This document shows, one piece after another, positions 10,421 to 21,151 of a stretch of 64,000 nucleotides of DNA. The notes beneath the pieces are model-generated. The model ran no database searches. It had not been told where the DNA came from and saw nothing but the letters and a program-made list of their open reading frames with translations. Source of the DNA: Adenophora triphylla var. japonica (taxonomy: Eukaryota; Streptophyta; Magnoliopsida; Asterales; Campanulaceae); assembly GCA_022495995.1 (NCBI GenBank), contig JAFEMH010000524.1, positions 310,001-374,000 on the forward strand, in the 5' to 3' direction. The translations under genes were made by a program, and so were the position numbers. Within the stretch, counting starts at the first letter, position 1. Each line of letters opens with the position of its first letter.

Positions 10421-10931
10421 TTAGCGACGGAAGCATTCCGTCTCTATTTAGCGACGAAAATTAAGCTTTAGCGACGGAATGATTTTGGCGTCAAATTTAC
10501 CGACGGACTTTAATTCTGTTGCTAAATTCCGTCGCTAAAACGAATATTCCTCGAATATTCGTTTTCATTACCGCCACTATTTTGGCCCAAGATTTACCGA
10601 CGGAATATTCCGTCGCTAGTTTTTTATCAGCGACGAAATTATTCCGCCAGTGAAAAGTTATTATTTTTTTATTTTTTTTATTTATCAGCGACGGAATTAT
10701 TCCGTCGGTGAAAATTAAATATTTTTTATTTTTTTTAAAATAATACACCGACGGAATATTTCCGCCGCTGATAAATTAAAAAAAATTAATTAATCAGCGG
10801 CGGAAATATTCCGTCGGTGTAAATTAAATATTTTTTATTTTTTTTTAAATAATACACCGACGGAATATTTCCGCCGCTGATTAATTAATTTTTTTTAATT
10901 TATCAGCGACGAAATATTCCGTCGGTGAATA
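10421..10931. repeat. Left subterminal repeats of CACTA-1
   Basis: Many copies in both orientations of GCGACGGAA/TTCCGTCGC and variants CCGACGGAA, GCGGCGGAA. Several form dyads such as CCGACGGAATATTCC. In CACTA elements such subterminal words bind the TnpA-type protein and set the ends for transposition. Confidence 0.85.
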
Positions 10932-10965
10932 TAAAATTTAATTTTTAATTATTTTTAGTACTAAT

Positions 10966-11177
10966 TAACAAAATAACTAACTGTAAACATTAAAAAATTA
11001 TACTAAAACGTTGGAAAATTGACTGGAATTTCAAAAAACTAACTGAAATATTGAAAAACTAACTGAAAACGTTAAAAAACTAACTGGAAATATTAAAAAT
11101 CTGACTGAAATTCTAAAAAACTAACTGAAAACGTTAAAAAAACTGACTGGAATTTCAAAAAACTAACTGAAAACGTT
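10966..11177 (+). repeat. Short tandem repeat, unit AAAAAACTAACTGAAAACGT
   Basis: About nine diverged copies of a 20-27 bp unit (AAAAACTAACTGAAA with CGTT, TATT or ATTC endings), between the subterminal repeats and the telomere-like array. No coding potential. Confidence 0.75.
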
Positions 11178-12804
11178 ATACCCAATACCATATATTATAT
11201 ACCCTATACCCTATACCCTATACTATATATATACCCTATACCCTATACTATATATCCTATACCATGTATCATATACTATATACCCTATACCATATACCCT
11301 ATATACCCTATACTATATATCCTATACCATATACTATATACCCTATACCCTATACTATACACTATACTATATACCCTACACCCTATACCCTATACTATAC
11401 ACTATATCATATACCCTATACACTATACCCATATATACTATACCCTATACCCTATACACTAAATCCTAAACCCTAACCTCTAAACCCTAAACCCTAACCC
11501 CTAAACTCTAAACCCTAACCCCTAAACCCTAAACCCTACCCCTAACCCCTAAACCCTACACCCTAAACCCTAAACCCTAAACTCTAACCCCTAACTCGTA
11601 ACCCCTATACCCTATATCCTATACACTATACCCTATACCCTATACCCTATACATTATACCATATACCCTATACACTATACCCTATACCTATACCCTATAC
11701 CCTATACACTATACCCTATACCCTTGTATAGTGTACAGTGTATAATGTATAGGGTATAGGGTATAGTGTATCGGGTATAGGGTATAGGTATAGGGTATAG
11801 TGTACAGTGTATAGTGTATAGGGTATAGGGTATAGTGTATAGGGTATAGGGTATAGTGTATAGGGTATAGTGTATAGTGTATAGGGTATAGGGTATAGGG
11901 TATAGTGTATAGGGTATAGGGTATAGGGTATAGTGTATAGTGTATAGGGTATAGGGTATAGGGTATAGGGTATAGTGTATAGGGTATAGGGTATAGGGCA
12001 TAGGGTATAATGTATAGTGTATAGTGTATATGGTATAGGGTATAGTGTATAGGATATAGGGTATAGGGTATAGGGTACAGGATATAGGGTATTGGGTATT
12101 GTGTATAGTGTATAGGGTATAGTGTATAGGGTATAGGATATAGTGTATAGTATTTAGTGTATAGGGTATAGGGTATAGGGTATAGTGTATAGGGTATAGT
12201 GTATAGTGTATAGTGTATAGGGTATAGGGTATAGGGTATAGTGTATAGGGTATAGTGTATAGGGTATAGTGTATAGGGTATAGGGTATAGGGTATAATGT
12301 ATAAGGTATAGTGTATAGGGTATAGTGTATAGTGTATAGTGTATAGGGTATAGGGTATAGTGTATAGGGTATAGGGTATAGTGAATAGTATATAGGGTAT
12401 AGTATATAGTGTATAGTGTATAGGGTATAGGATATAGTGTATAGTGTATAGGGTATAGGGTATAGTGTATAGGGTATAGTGTATAGGGTATAGGGTATAG
12501 TGTATAGTGTATAGTGTATAGGGGTATAGGGAATATGGTATAGTGTATAGGGTATAGGGTATAATGTATAGGGTATAGTGTATAGGGTATAGGGTATAGT
12601 GTATAGTGTATAGGGTATAGGGTATAGTGTATAGGGTATAGGGTATAGGCTATAGTGTATAGTGTATAGTGTATAGGGTATAGTGTATAGGGTATAGTGT
12701 ATAGTGTATAGTGTATAGTGTATATTGTATATTGTATAGGGTAGAGGGTATAGTGTATAGTGTATAGGGTATAGGGTGTAGGGTGTAGGGTTTAGGGTTC
12801 AGGT
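11178..12804. repeat. Telomere-like heptamer array with orientation switch
   Basis: From 11,178 to about 11,725 the strand reads CCCTATA heptamers with a block of canonical-like CCCTAAA (about 11,455-11,610). From about 11,725 it switches to TATAGGG and TATAGTG heptamers, about 1 kb, ending in TGTAGGG and TTTAGGG at 12,775-12,804. These are one- or two-base variants of the plant telomere unit TTTAGGG. The block lies inside a transposon and so is not a chromosome end. Open frames within it (for example YTLYPIPYTLYP) are artefacts of the repeat. Confidence 0.9.
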
Positions 12805-12970
12805 TTTTTTTTACTTGGATATCCATTTAGGATCACCAAATCTCCACTTCCAAAAAATATTCCACATAACCAAGCAAACAACAGGCTGCCAGTAGCTAAA
12901 TAGCAGAAAAAGAAATTGATTTACCTGAGACATTGTAAAGATCTGCATCAAAGACGAAATTTTGAAACCA

Positions 12971-13552
12971 TTAAGCCTTCTTTCTTCCACCTCTTGGTCT
13001 ACTAACTTCATTTCCTTTCTTTTTTCTAGTATTCTTACCCACATATAGTTGAAAATCTTCCTCGCTATCTTCATTTAAAACTTCATTATTCTTTTCCTCC
13101 AATTCCTTTGCATTACTTTTTTCCTCTATATCTTTTCCATCAAGAGGACTCCCATATTCCTTACTAGAAGGCCATGAATTTTCCTTGTTTAAAGTACAAG
13201 GCCCAAGATATTCAATTTCCTCCTTATTCCGTTTTTCAACTCTGGTTTCAGCTTCTATAAGACTTTTATATCTTATTTCTTCCTCACTTAGGCCTATTGA
13301 ATCCTTTTTTGCTAGGATCCGATGTTGCTCTTCCGTAGTTGGTTTTATCAACTGATATTTAAAATTATCTTCAACTCCTTTTGCTTCACTACCTGTCATT
13401 CTATCTTCATCAGCAACATTATCAACATTCTCAGAATTCTTTACTCTGTCTTCACTGCCAATTGAATGGTTTATACTTCCACTTCCTTGCTCTGAACACT
13501 GCTTTTTCTTTTCTTTTTGCCATGAAACATTCCCATTCAACATCTTTTTCAA
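12971..13552 (-). CDS. Acidic/lysine-rich 193-residue ORF, unknown
   Basis: Uninterrupted minus-strand frame from an ATG at 13,552. It is rich in Glu, Lys, Asp and Asn (EEEIRYKSLIEAETRVEKRN) and ends in a basic tail NTRKKKGNEVSRPRGGRKKA. A further copy of the VDDVADE-type motif lies just upstream (13,620-13,556), and another (NPVDDVAEK) directly beyond CACTA-2 at 18,640-18,680, so the frame seems to have been continuous before CACTA-2 inserted. Composition resembles the linker at the end of LINE ORF1 proteins, but I do not recognise the family. It could be a random frame in transposon-derived DNA. Confidence 0.3.
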   Translation of the reverse strand: MKKMLNGNVSWQKEKKKQCSEQGSGSINHSIGSEDRVKNSENVDNVADEDRMTGSEAKGVEDNFKYQLIKPTTEEQHRILAKKDSIGLSEEEIRYKSLIEAETRVEKRNKEEIEYLGPCTLNKENSWPSSKEYGSPLDGKDIEEKSNAKELEEKNNEVLNEDSEEDFQLYVGKNTRKKKGNEVSRPRGGRKKA

Positions 13553-13632
13553 TTCCTATTTATTAGTGTTTTGTTGCTGTTGTAGATCAGCAACATCATC
13601 AACTATTTCAGTAGTCTCACTACAAGAAACAG

Positions 13633-14135
13633 GCTTATTTACGGCGGTTAAAATCCGCCGTAAATAATACGCGCCCCGCCGTATATAGTATTTACGGCGG
13701 ACTAGCCGCCGTAAATAGATCCCCGTATAAATCATCGCCGTATATACTATATACGGCGGGACTGCCGCCGTATATAGTATATACGAGCGGATATACCACC
13801 ATAGTATATAAATGGAATACATACGTATAAAATGGCGTATTTGAGTGATCTTTATACGGCGGAATGTGTAACCGCCGTAAATAAGAGACGAGTCGTCCGC
13901 TCAAAGTGACGAGTCGTCCCGGCTGCACCCCCCGCGGGTTCCCTCGTCCAAACGAGTCGTCCATGCCATTTTATACGGCGGTCACTATATCCGCCGTAAA
14001 TAACTAAATAGGGACGACTCGTCCAAAATGGCACGAGTCGTCCCATTTACACCCCCTACTGGTTCCCTCGTCCCCCCTTTAGGCACGAGTCGTCCCTAGG
14101 TTTATACGGCGGATTTAGTCACCGCCGTAAATAAT
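13633..14135. repeat. Left subterminal repeats of CACTA-2 with ACGAGTCGT words
   Basis: Dyads of TTTACGGCGG and CCGCCGTAAAT (for example around 13,640-13,670, 13,691-13,720, 13,853-13,882, 13,970-14,003, 14,100-14,133). Between them lie several ACGAGTCGTCC/GGGACGACTCGT words (about 13,889, 13,911, 13,949, 14,011, 14,031, 14,083). Confidence 0.85.
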
Positions 14136-14372
14136 CCTATTTTTTTTCCCCAGCTTTGTATAATTCATTTTCCCCAAAAATACGTTCACAAAAACCAAAT
14201 TCAACCTGTACACACACAATATAACCAAAAATACACAAATACAATCAATATTTACAATCTACATATTAACACAATTAATGTTGAATATATCCGGACATAA
14301 TAACCATTATACAAAAAAGTTATTAGTTGTTGAATGTATCCAAAATACACAATGTCTAAAATCCACGAACAC

Positions 14373-16050
14373 CTATTCATTACCGTCATTTCCACGTCGT
14401 TCCATCCAACAACGTTTCAATTCATCAATTTGTTGTTGTAACTTAAGGTGTTCCTCCTCATTTTTTCGGCGTTCCTCCTCAAGTTGTCTTTCAAAATCTG
14501 CTCTGACCCCCGCCACCGCCTCCGCTACACTGCCCCGAGAAGGTTGGGATTTACCAAACACCTTAGTTTTGTTCAGACTGCCTCCCATACATCGAACTCT
14601 CCCATGGTCATCAGAGCCAAACATACCAACAAAAATGTTTTCACGCGCCGCGGGAGAGTCTTGTTGCTCCTCTGGCAGCTCCTCAACTGCATCATTAAGC
14701 GTTTGCTGTAACAAAAACAACATGTTCAATATAAATGTTTTAACTTTAATTAATATTATGAAAATGAAGTTAGAAATGAAAAAAGTATTCTATAGAATAA
14801 CAAAACTGAAACGTAAAAGGTTGAAACTTTAACTTACAATCATTTGAGTGGTTTCTTGATCTGCGGGTGTTTTGCCCGTGCGCGTATGTATGAAAACGCT
14901 TAAGCGATCAGTTGGTAATCCCTTGTCGCCTCTCTACAATTTATAATAGAATCATTTGACAAAAAAAAATATATATTTATATACGATACAAAAAGAAACA
15001 TTAATTGAATTGACAACTGAGAACTAAATTGAACGATGACAAACCTCTTTGATGACTTTGGGATGGGACGTTTTTCCGGTCCTATTCGAGCACGATTGTT
15101 TTTCTCGATTCAATTTATTTGTTTCGATATTTCTGGAAAAAAAAAAAAGATAATATTAGTATTAATTTGACTACTTATATAAGACATTCACGATAATAGA
15201 TTGAGATTAATTTGAAATATACCCGAGCCTTGGGCGTACCCCACATCGCAACAAGTGCGGCCCGTTGATCCGCAACGCACCCACGGGGGTGGGTGAGCCA
15301 ATGCGTCTTCGTCGATTCATACATCTTATAATCTTTGTTTCAGGCGAGTAATAATATTCATAAGCGAGTCAATATTCATAACAAAGTCATAAGCGAGTAA
15401 TTAATATTCATAACTATATAATACTTATTATATGCTTGTCTCACATTGTATTTCCAGTCACGCCACGCTTTAGCGAGAGAAGAGCCATAGCAGGAAATAC
15501 TCCGGAGGAGCATTTGTATTTTCCTATATACACAATTCAACAAAAAAAAAAACAATTGTTAGAGAATCATAAGACTTTTGACTACGTACTAGAGATTTAT
15601 GTAAGAAATATGGATTACAACTTACTAGAACGTCATTCCATACGTTATTTATGCACTCGTGGTTCATCTGAGACCACTCATTAGTTAATGGGAAATGTTC
15701 CCCATTTTTAGCAAAAATTCCTATACGAGTAGCTAATTGTGCCATTTCCCCACCAAGCTGGTTGACCATAATTATTCCATATTATGATCAATCTCTCTTT
15801 ACCCCATTTGGCGGTTGGTTTTGCCAACCCTCTTCCTTTAGGGTTAGAGCCCTGACCTGGTAATAAATTTTTCCTTGGAGGCATATCTGTCATATGACAA
15901 TTCAATTATAGCACAAGAATTCGAAACAACATACAATGATTAATGCACGCGTCCCACGTTTTATAACTAAAACCCAAATCCGCTGTCATCTTGTACGCCT
16001 CACGATAGGAACTTGGCACTTTCGGCGGCGAGGCAATGCCCTAATGAAAA
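14373..16050 (-). CDS. Ptta/En/Spm-family plant transposase (Transposase_24) of CACTA-2
   Basis: Exon pieces on the minus strand. The upstream part is near 16,020-15,930 (YREAYKMTADLGFSYKTWDA). Next are 15,880-15,600 (NNYGQPA, EMAQLATRIGIFAKNGEHFP, INNVWNDVLVS), about 15,340-15,223 (STKTHWLTHPRGCVADQRAA), 15,132-15,045, about 14,933-14,838 (PTDRLSVFIHTRTGKTPADQ) and the last exon 14,705-14,373. The last exon reads ARENIFVGMFGSDDHGRVRC and ends in a coiled coil (FERQLEEERRKNEEEHLKLQ). GT-AG junctions are visible at 15,045, 14,838 and 14,705. The order matches Ptta proteins, thought to be the TnpA-like DNA-binding partner for CACTA ends. The exons seen have no stop. The start is not fixed; a CT-rich leader with a duplicated 27-bp block sits at 18,190-18,300. 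Confidence 0.65.
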
Positions 16051-16399
16051 TTTTTAATAAAGAAGTAAATCCCTTATCGGTCACTCGATAATTAGCCTTC
16101 CAAATTACATAAGTTCTACAATAAATGAGAGTCTGTAAACTTATCACACCCTTCCCACAAGGCTTGATCGGCATCTCTCAAAAGTCTAAGAAACTTTGCG
16201 GTGGATGCATCGATTGTACGATTTCTTCAATTCTGGCTGGTTACTATCCGGCATACCCATCCCTTCATGTACCATTCGCCTCATACAATCTTGCACGCCC
16301 AATTCAATTTCAATGCCATCTTCGGTTGTCCTATCATTATTATCATTCTTACGCGCCGAAATGTACTCTTCCCGTGCCTAATCCAATTCTTGTAATCTT

Positions 16400-17660
16400 T
16401 TGAAATCCCACCGCAATACAATGTGATCTCACGGTTGCACGGTCTTCTTGGTAACGATTTGCGCATTTTTTACAAGGACAATATATTTCTTTAACACCAA
16501 CAGACTTTTTGAGAATGCAAAATCGAGAAAGTTGTCAACCCAGAGACAAATACTCATTTGAAATTCGATTATCCAAATCAATCCAACTTTTGTCCATATA
16601 TGACTTGACTTGATATTTTTAACGTTAAAATACAACCTATATATAAGACCGAGAGACACAAAGTTTAGAATAAAAATAAACTCATAAACAAACATAGTCT
16701 AAATATGTACAACTTTTGGCTCGATATAGATAATATACATTGTTGGAGCCTAGCCTATTAGTCGAATTTGGGCCCATGATATAGTATAACCCTATTACAA
16801 CATTCATTCGCCTCATGTTAATCTAGTTGGTTCTTTGAGTTTTATGTTTGTCAAGTTGTTTTCACCCCCCGCCCCCCTCTTTCTCTTGCTATGTACCAGA
16901 ACAATCCTTGACTATGTTCTAAATTATACTATAATTTTTCTATTTAATCTTTATTTAAATTTTGGACTTATATGTTAATCTGTAATTGTAATTGGATCTG
17001 CCTCGGCAATGGATTTCTCAAGTTAATATGCACATATCCTATAGATTAGATACTTTCCTGCTGAATGAGTGGCATATTCTCCAAAAGGAGTGTTTGATTT
17101 TTATCTTTCAGACAAGTTTTTTCCCCGGTACTCAGTGGGAGGATATTATTGATTTTTTCCTATATCCAGCAGTTTCTAGAATCAAGATACATTGATTTGG
17201 CAATTGTATGCAGATGGATGGAAAGGAAAGAGCCTTCTAGCTTCATAGGGAAATATCCCAAATCTCTTTTCTGCTTTTTATTTTCAAAATTCATCCCAAA
17301 TAATTATTTAAATGCATATTCTGTAGTCTACTTTGGTTAACGTTAAGAAGGTGACTGTGGGAAGCTCAAAGTTGTAGATGATATATAATATTGTGATTCA
17401 GTAATGTAGAGAAACAAACATTATGTCAAATACACTTTTGTTCAAGTGTTTTGCCCATATGAGCATTGACTTATTGTTAAAACATGCTTGCCTTGTGTCC
17501 ATTATTAGATAATTAGATTCCCATGTCATATATATGATGACAAATTTTCATAATGACTGACATATTTGGGTGTGTGATGACTAAGTTTATGTTTCATGTG
17601 ATTATCTTCAACGTAATATAAGATCAAAGCTTATTTTATCATGCACCAAATACTTATTTG
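16400..17660. other. Interior of CACTA-2 without recognisable gene
   Basis: AT-rich sequence with only short frames, none with codon pattern or known motif. It probably includes introns or untranslated parts of the minus-strand Ptta gene. A C-rich tract lies at 16,866-16,880. Confidence 0.4.
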
Positions 17661-17735
17661 ACTGATCAGCCTCCACCAGGAGCATACCCTCCTCAAGGCT
17701 ACCCACCAAAATCGCAAAACCCCAATTTCAAGAAC
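17661..17735 (+). pseudogene. Proline/tyrosine-rich (PPQGYPP) gene fragment in CACTA-2
   Basis: One plus-strand frame reads DQPPPGAYPPQGYPPKSQNP. PYP-type repeats of this form occur in plant CYSTM-like and rhodopsin-like Pro-rich proteins. Only about 20 codons remain and no Cys-rich end follows. It may be a small captured fragment, or chance low complexity. Confidence 0.35.
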
Positions 17736-18326
17736 ATGCAAACAGCTACAAAAATCAATCTAGAGCCATGAACATAGAACAAAATCGCAAAATCATAAAT
17801 TTAAGTTTTAGCACAATGTCAGTTATCAAAAAAACCCCACAATGTCAGTTATCAAAAAAAAAAAAAAAAAAAACAAAAAAAAAAAAAACAGAGACTGATC
17901 ATGAAGCAATACCAACAACAACAACAACAACAACAACATCAACAATAACTCACAACACCCGGAACAAAAAAAATACAGAAATTAAAAGTAAATTAGAAAA
18001 GGGGAAAGAAATGTATACCTGATTGTTGTTGATTGAAGAAATCAAAGCTCAATTTCCCAGGCTGGAGGAGAAAGAGAGACTGAGATACGCGAGGAGAGAA
18101 AGAGAGACTGAGTAAGTAAGACCAAGACCAAGAACAATAAAAACCAAAAAATTAAAAGTAAATACCAACCTGCTGATTTGGAGGAGAGAAAGAGATCTTC
18201 GTTCGTGCCCTAGCTATGGAGATCTTCGTTCGTGCCCTAGCTGCTGCTGCTGCTATGGAGGAGAGAAAGAGAGGGAGAGATACCGCAAAACTGAATAGGA
18301 AATTTTGGTTTCCCGGTATTTAATAA

Positions 18327-18609
18327 CATTTACGGCGGACGCGTATAAACCGCCGTAAATAGTTAACTATATACGGCGGACGCGTATAAACCGCCGTAAA
18401 TAGTTAACTATATACGGCGGCTACTTATAAACCGCCGTATATAACTTCGATCTCATACGTATTCATGTGAAATATACGTATTTACTTATTTACGGCGGTC
18501 TAGACCGCCGTATATATTAATTATATAAGGCGGTAGATATAACCGCCGTATATATATGATATATACGGCGGACGCGTGTCCACCGCCGTAAATGAGCGCC
18601 GTAAATAGC
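18327..18609. repeat. Right subterminal repeats of CACTA-2
   Basis: Repeated dyads TTTACGGCGG/ACCGCCGTAAATAG, including a directly duplicated block GTAAATAGTTAACTATATAC (about 18,353-18,412), up to 16 bp from the element end. They match the left subterminal words in the opposite order. Confidence 0.85.
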
Positions 18610-18849
18610 CCCTTCTCTTGTAGTGTCTTCTCAGCAACATCATCAACTGGGTTCTCATTCACTTCATCAGTAGCATTACTGAGCAACAAGAAAAGAAGGA
18701 GGGAAAAAAGCCAATGAATGAAGAGAAAGGAAACAATTTTGATGCTATAATGAAACAAAGATGGAATAGAGTGGAAAAGAAAGGATATTCTAAAGCCTCT
18801 ACTAGTAATCATGGTGTTAATATTGAGGAAAGTAGAGAGGAGAATTTAT

Positions 18850-19217
18850 AGTGTATAGTGTGTAGGGTGTAGGGTTTAGGGTTTAGGGTGTAGGGTGTAG
18901 GGTGTAGGGTTTAGGGGTTAGGGATATAGTGTTTAGGGTTTAGGGGTTAGGGTTTAGGGGTTAAGGTTTAGGGTTTAAGGTGTAGGGTTTAAGGTGTAGG
19001 GTGTAGGGTTTAGGGTTTAGGGGTTAGGGATATAGTGTTTAGGGTTTAGGGGTTAGGGTTTAGGGTTTAGGGTGTAGGGTTTAGGGGTTAGGGTTTAGGG
19101 TTTAGGGGTTAGGGTTTAGGGGTTAGAGTTTAGGGTTTAGGGTTTAAGGTTTAGGGGTTAGGGGTTAGGGTTTAGGGGTTAGGGTGTAGGGTTTAGGGGT
19201 TAGGATTTAGGGTTTAT
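18850..19217 (+). repeat. Telomere-like array TTTAGGG/GGTTAGGG (second block)
   Basis: Heptamers TTTAGGG and TGTAGGG and octamers GGTTAGGG, with repeated larger units (TTAGGGATATAGTGTTTAGG occurs twice). It is closer to the true plant telomere unit than the left block. It continues the G-rich orientation found at the end of the left block, so the two were probably one array. Confidence 0.85.
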
Positions 19218-19459
19218 GATTTATTTATTTTTCAAAAATAATATTTATTGACTCATATTTATTTTTTTGAGAGTAATTTAAAATAATTTTCATGTTTTAT
19301 ATAATTAAAAATAATGATATTTATTAAATTAAAATTAATTAATATTTATGATTTATTTATTTTTTCAAAAATAATATTTATTGACTCATATTTATTTTTT
19401 TGAGAGTAATTTAAAATAATTTTCATGTTATGTATAAATAAAAATAATGATATTTATTA
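19218..19459 (+). repeat. Two tandem copies of an AT-rich unit of about 130 bp
   Basis: The unit starting GATTTATTTATTTTTCAAAA and ending AATAATGATATTTATTAA occurs at about 19,218-19,345 and again at about 19,346-19,459. The copies are nearly identical. No function seen. Confidence 0.8.
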
Positions 19460-19606
19460 ATTCTAGCGGCGAAAATTTCCGTCGCTGAGGTTAATTAAAC
19501 CAGCGGCGGAAATTTTCGTCGGTGGTACATGCCACGTCATCAATCTGTGTGAACGTAATTTCCAGCAGCATATTATCAGCGGCGGAATATTCCGTCGCTG
19601 AGGTGA
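19460..19606. repeat. Internal block of CACTA-1 subterminal words
   Basis: AGCGGCGAAAATTTCCGTCG, CAGCGGCGGAAATTTTCGTC and CAGCGGCGGAATATTCCGTC dyads, the same words as at the element ends. Their presence 9 kb from the left end suggests that tandem repeats and the CACTA-2 host were added into an originally continuous subterminal region. Confidence 0.75.
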
Positions 19607-19649
19607 AATATAAATAAAAAATTTTACGCCCTAAAATAATTACAGTCTC

Positions 19650-19650
19650 T

Positions 19651-19698
<48 letters not shown>

Positions 19699-19905
19699 CG
19701 CTCTCTCTCTCTCTCTTCCCGGTGACGAGCTCTCTCTTCCTTCCCTAGATCTCAAACCGCCGCCGTCCACCCTCGCCGGCCGTCCACCTCTCCACCATCT
19801 CCGATTCTCCTTCCCTCCACTCTCTAGCCGATGCTCTCAACCTCATCACCGACACGATCTCTCACCGCCGTCCCTCTCAAGAACGCACGAACAAGGTCAG
19901 TATCT
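19650..19905 (+). promoter_or_regulatory. CT-rich leader-like segment (possible promoter/5' UTR)
   Basis: A (CT)n tract (19,654-19,694) is followed by C-rich sequence ending ACGAACAAG|GTCAGTATCTC, a possible splice donor at 19,894. Pyrimidine-rich leaders with a first intron are common in plant genes. It could be the leader of the CACTA-1 plus-strand genes or of a captured gene. No frame in it is recognised. Confidence 0.35.
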
Positions 19906-20209
19906 CGATCAATTTAATCAAATTGTGTTGATTAATTATGGGTTGTTGATCAATTTAATCAAATTGTGTTGATAATTATGGACTGATTACGAATTAAAAC
20001 CCCAGTTACCGTGTTTTCCATTTCATTCTTCTGTCGATTCGATTTTCTTCAAATTTTATTTGGTATGATGTATCATTTATAAATAGAAGTGCAAGATCAA
20101 GAGATTGTTGATTTTTGAATCCAGAACACTGCACAAATGAAACCCTCATCAAAATCATAAAAAAAAAAATTCCATCTTCACAATAAAATTAGAAACAGAT
20201 TGAAATGAA

Positions 20210-20650
20210 TTGCTTAACGTGGTCCTAGGCGACATACATGAGGTCCTAGGTCTGAGTCTGTCCACTTGGTTTCTTGTTCTTGATGATGATGATGTGGGGA
20301 TGTTTGGTACATGGCTTGGCAAGACAGCTCATCAGAATACATCCATTTTGTTTCTGGCTCTTCATTTTGCTGTTGTTGATGGTGGTGGTACATAATGTTG
20401 TCCAAACTAAGAGCCATTGCCTCTGTTTGATGTTTTTCATAGTCACTAGCAGCCATTGTTGCAGTTCCTCCCACGAAATTCTCGAGTTTTGGGGCATTAT
20501 TTTGCACCATACCTTATAAAATAAAACATTAAAAAAATGTCTTTTAAGTAACCTCAGCGACGGAAATTTTCGTGTAACAGGGATAAAAGGAACTAACCAT
20601 GAGAAGTAGAGAGGGCTTCCAAGATGCAAAGGGAGCCATCAGATTTAGGA
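20210..20650 (-). pseudogene. Captured fragment of an AINTEGUMENTA-like (AIL6/7, PLETHORA-type) AP2 factor
   Basis: On the minus strand, 20,648-20,596 reads KSDGSLCILEALSTSHG, followed by a GT donor. After an AAG acceptor at about 20,517 the frame continues MVQNNAPKLENFVGGTATMA, EAMALSLDNIMYHHHQQQQN and ends RLGPR near 20,214. Joining the two keeps the reading frame. The motifs KSDGSLCIMEAL, PKLEDFLGG and EAMALSLDS are the conserved N-terminal motifs of AIL/PLT proteins, which control stem-cell and organ growth. The AP2 DNA-binding domains are absent, so it cannot act as the factor. The intron contains a CACTA-type word (GCGACGGAAATTTTCG at 20,550). I infer transduplication of a host gene by CACTA-1; the exact AIL member is uncertain. 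Confidence 0.8.
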
Positions 20651-21111
20651 CTTGATTCTTATTCACTCCTCAAATACCCTAAGCTTTTAGATAAGTTTGT
20701 AACTTAACATTAGCAAATGCTGAAAAGAAGTTAAAAGAGGCTGAGTTTCGTGTATAATTCCTTTTGAGACGTTGACTTCCATAAGAAATGTTAAAGTTGT
20801 ATTTGTGGCTGATCAAGTTGATTAGGACTTTCTGCGGCTATGAAAAACTACCATAGTTGGTTTTTGGTTTGAATTTGATGTGTTCCTAATGTTGTGTTTT
20901 AGTTTCCTATTTTTCTATGACTACTTTTCTATTAGAGGCAACTCTTCTCCTCCTTCCTGGTAATTGCTTATATATACTAATTGACTCTCTATTTCTAAAA
21001 AAAATAAAAAAATAGAGTTCTGTTGTTGGATACGTGTAATGAGTTGCAGAATGAACATGTTCCATTTCTTTTCTTATCCCCCCTCCCAACAAAATAAAAA
21101 ATAAATAAAAA

Positions 21112-21151
<40 letters not shown>

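Larger units (their letters stand above)
13618..18625 (-). mobile_element. Nested non-autonomous CACTA element CACTA-2, 5,008 bp
   Basis: Starts CACTACAAGA (13,618) and ends with its inverse TCTTGTAGTG (18,625, one mismatch). The flanks are TCT at 13,615-13,617 and 18,626-18,628, a perfect 3-bp duplication. Subterminal regions carry TTTACGGCGG...CCGCCGTAAA dyads, a different word from CACTA-1, so it is another family. It contains one Ptta-type gene on the minus strand and no TNP2 transposase, so it depends on another element for mobility. Confidence 0.92.
12805..18849 (-). other. Insertion dividing the telomere-like array (host of CACTA-2); possibly LINE-derived
   Basis: Heptamers stop at 12,804 and resume at 18,850, so 12,805-18,849 was inserted into, or lies between, two arrays. 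The left edge is a T10 run, as expected for the poly(A) tail of a minus-strand retrotransposed copy. Minus CACTA-2, about 1,040 bp remain, with an acidic ORF on the minus strand. No RT or endonuclease motif is left and no target duplication is obvious, so LINE origin is only a guess. Confidence 0.35.

Noticed and set aside
11264..12001. YTLYPIPYTLYP-type open frames of 70-99 codons
   Set aside because: A heptamer array has no stops in some frames; the frames follow the repeat and not a gene.
14278..14832. 184-residue plus-strand frame
   Set aside because: Opposite strand of the Ptta last exon and intron, whose minus-strand reading has the family motifs and splice sites.
11178..19217. True chromosome end (telomere)
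   Set aside because: Flanked on both sides by transposon DNA, units are mostly variants, and orientation reverses inside the block.
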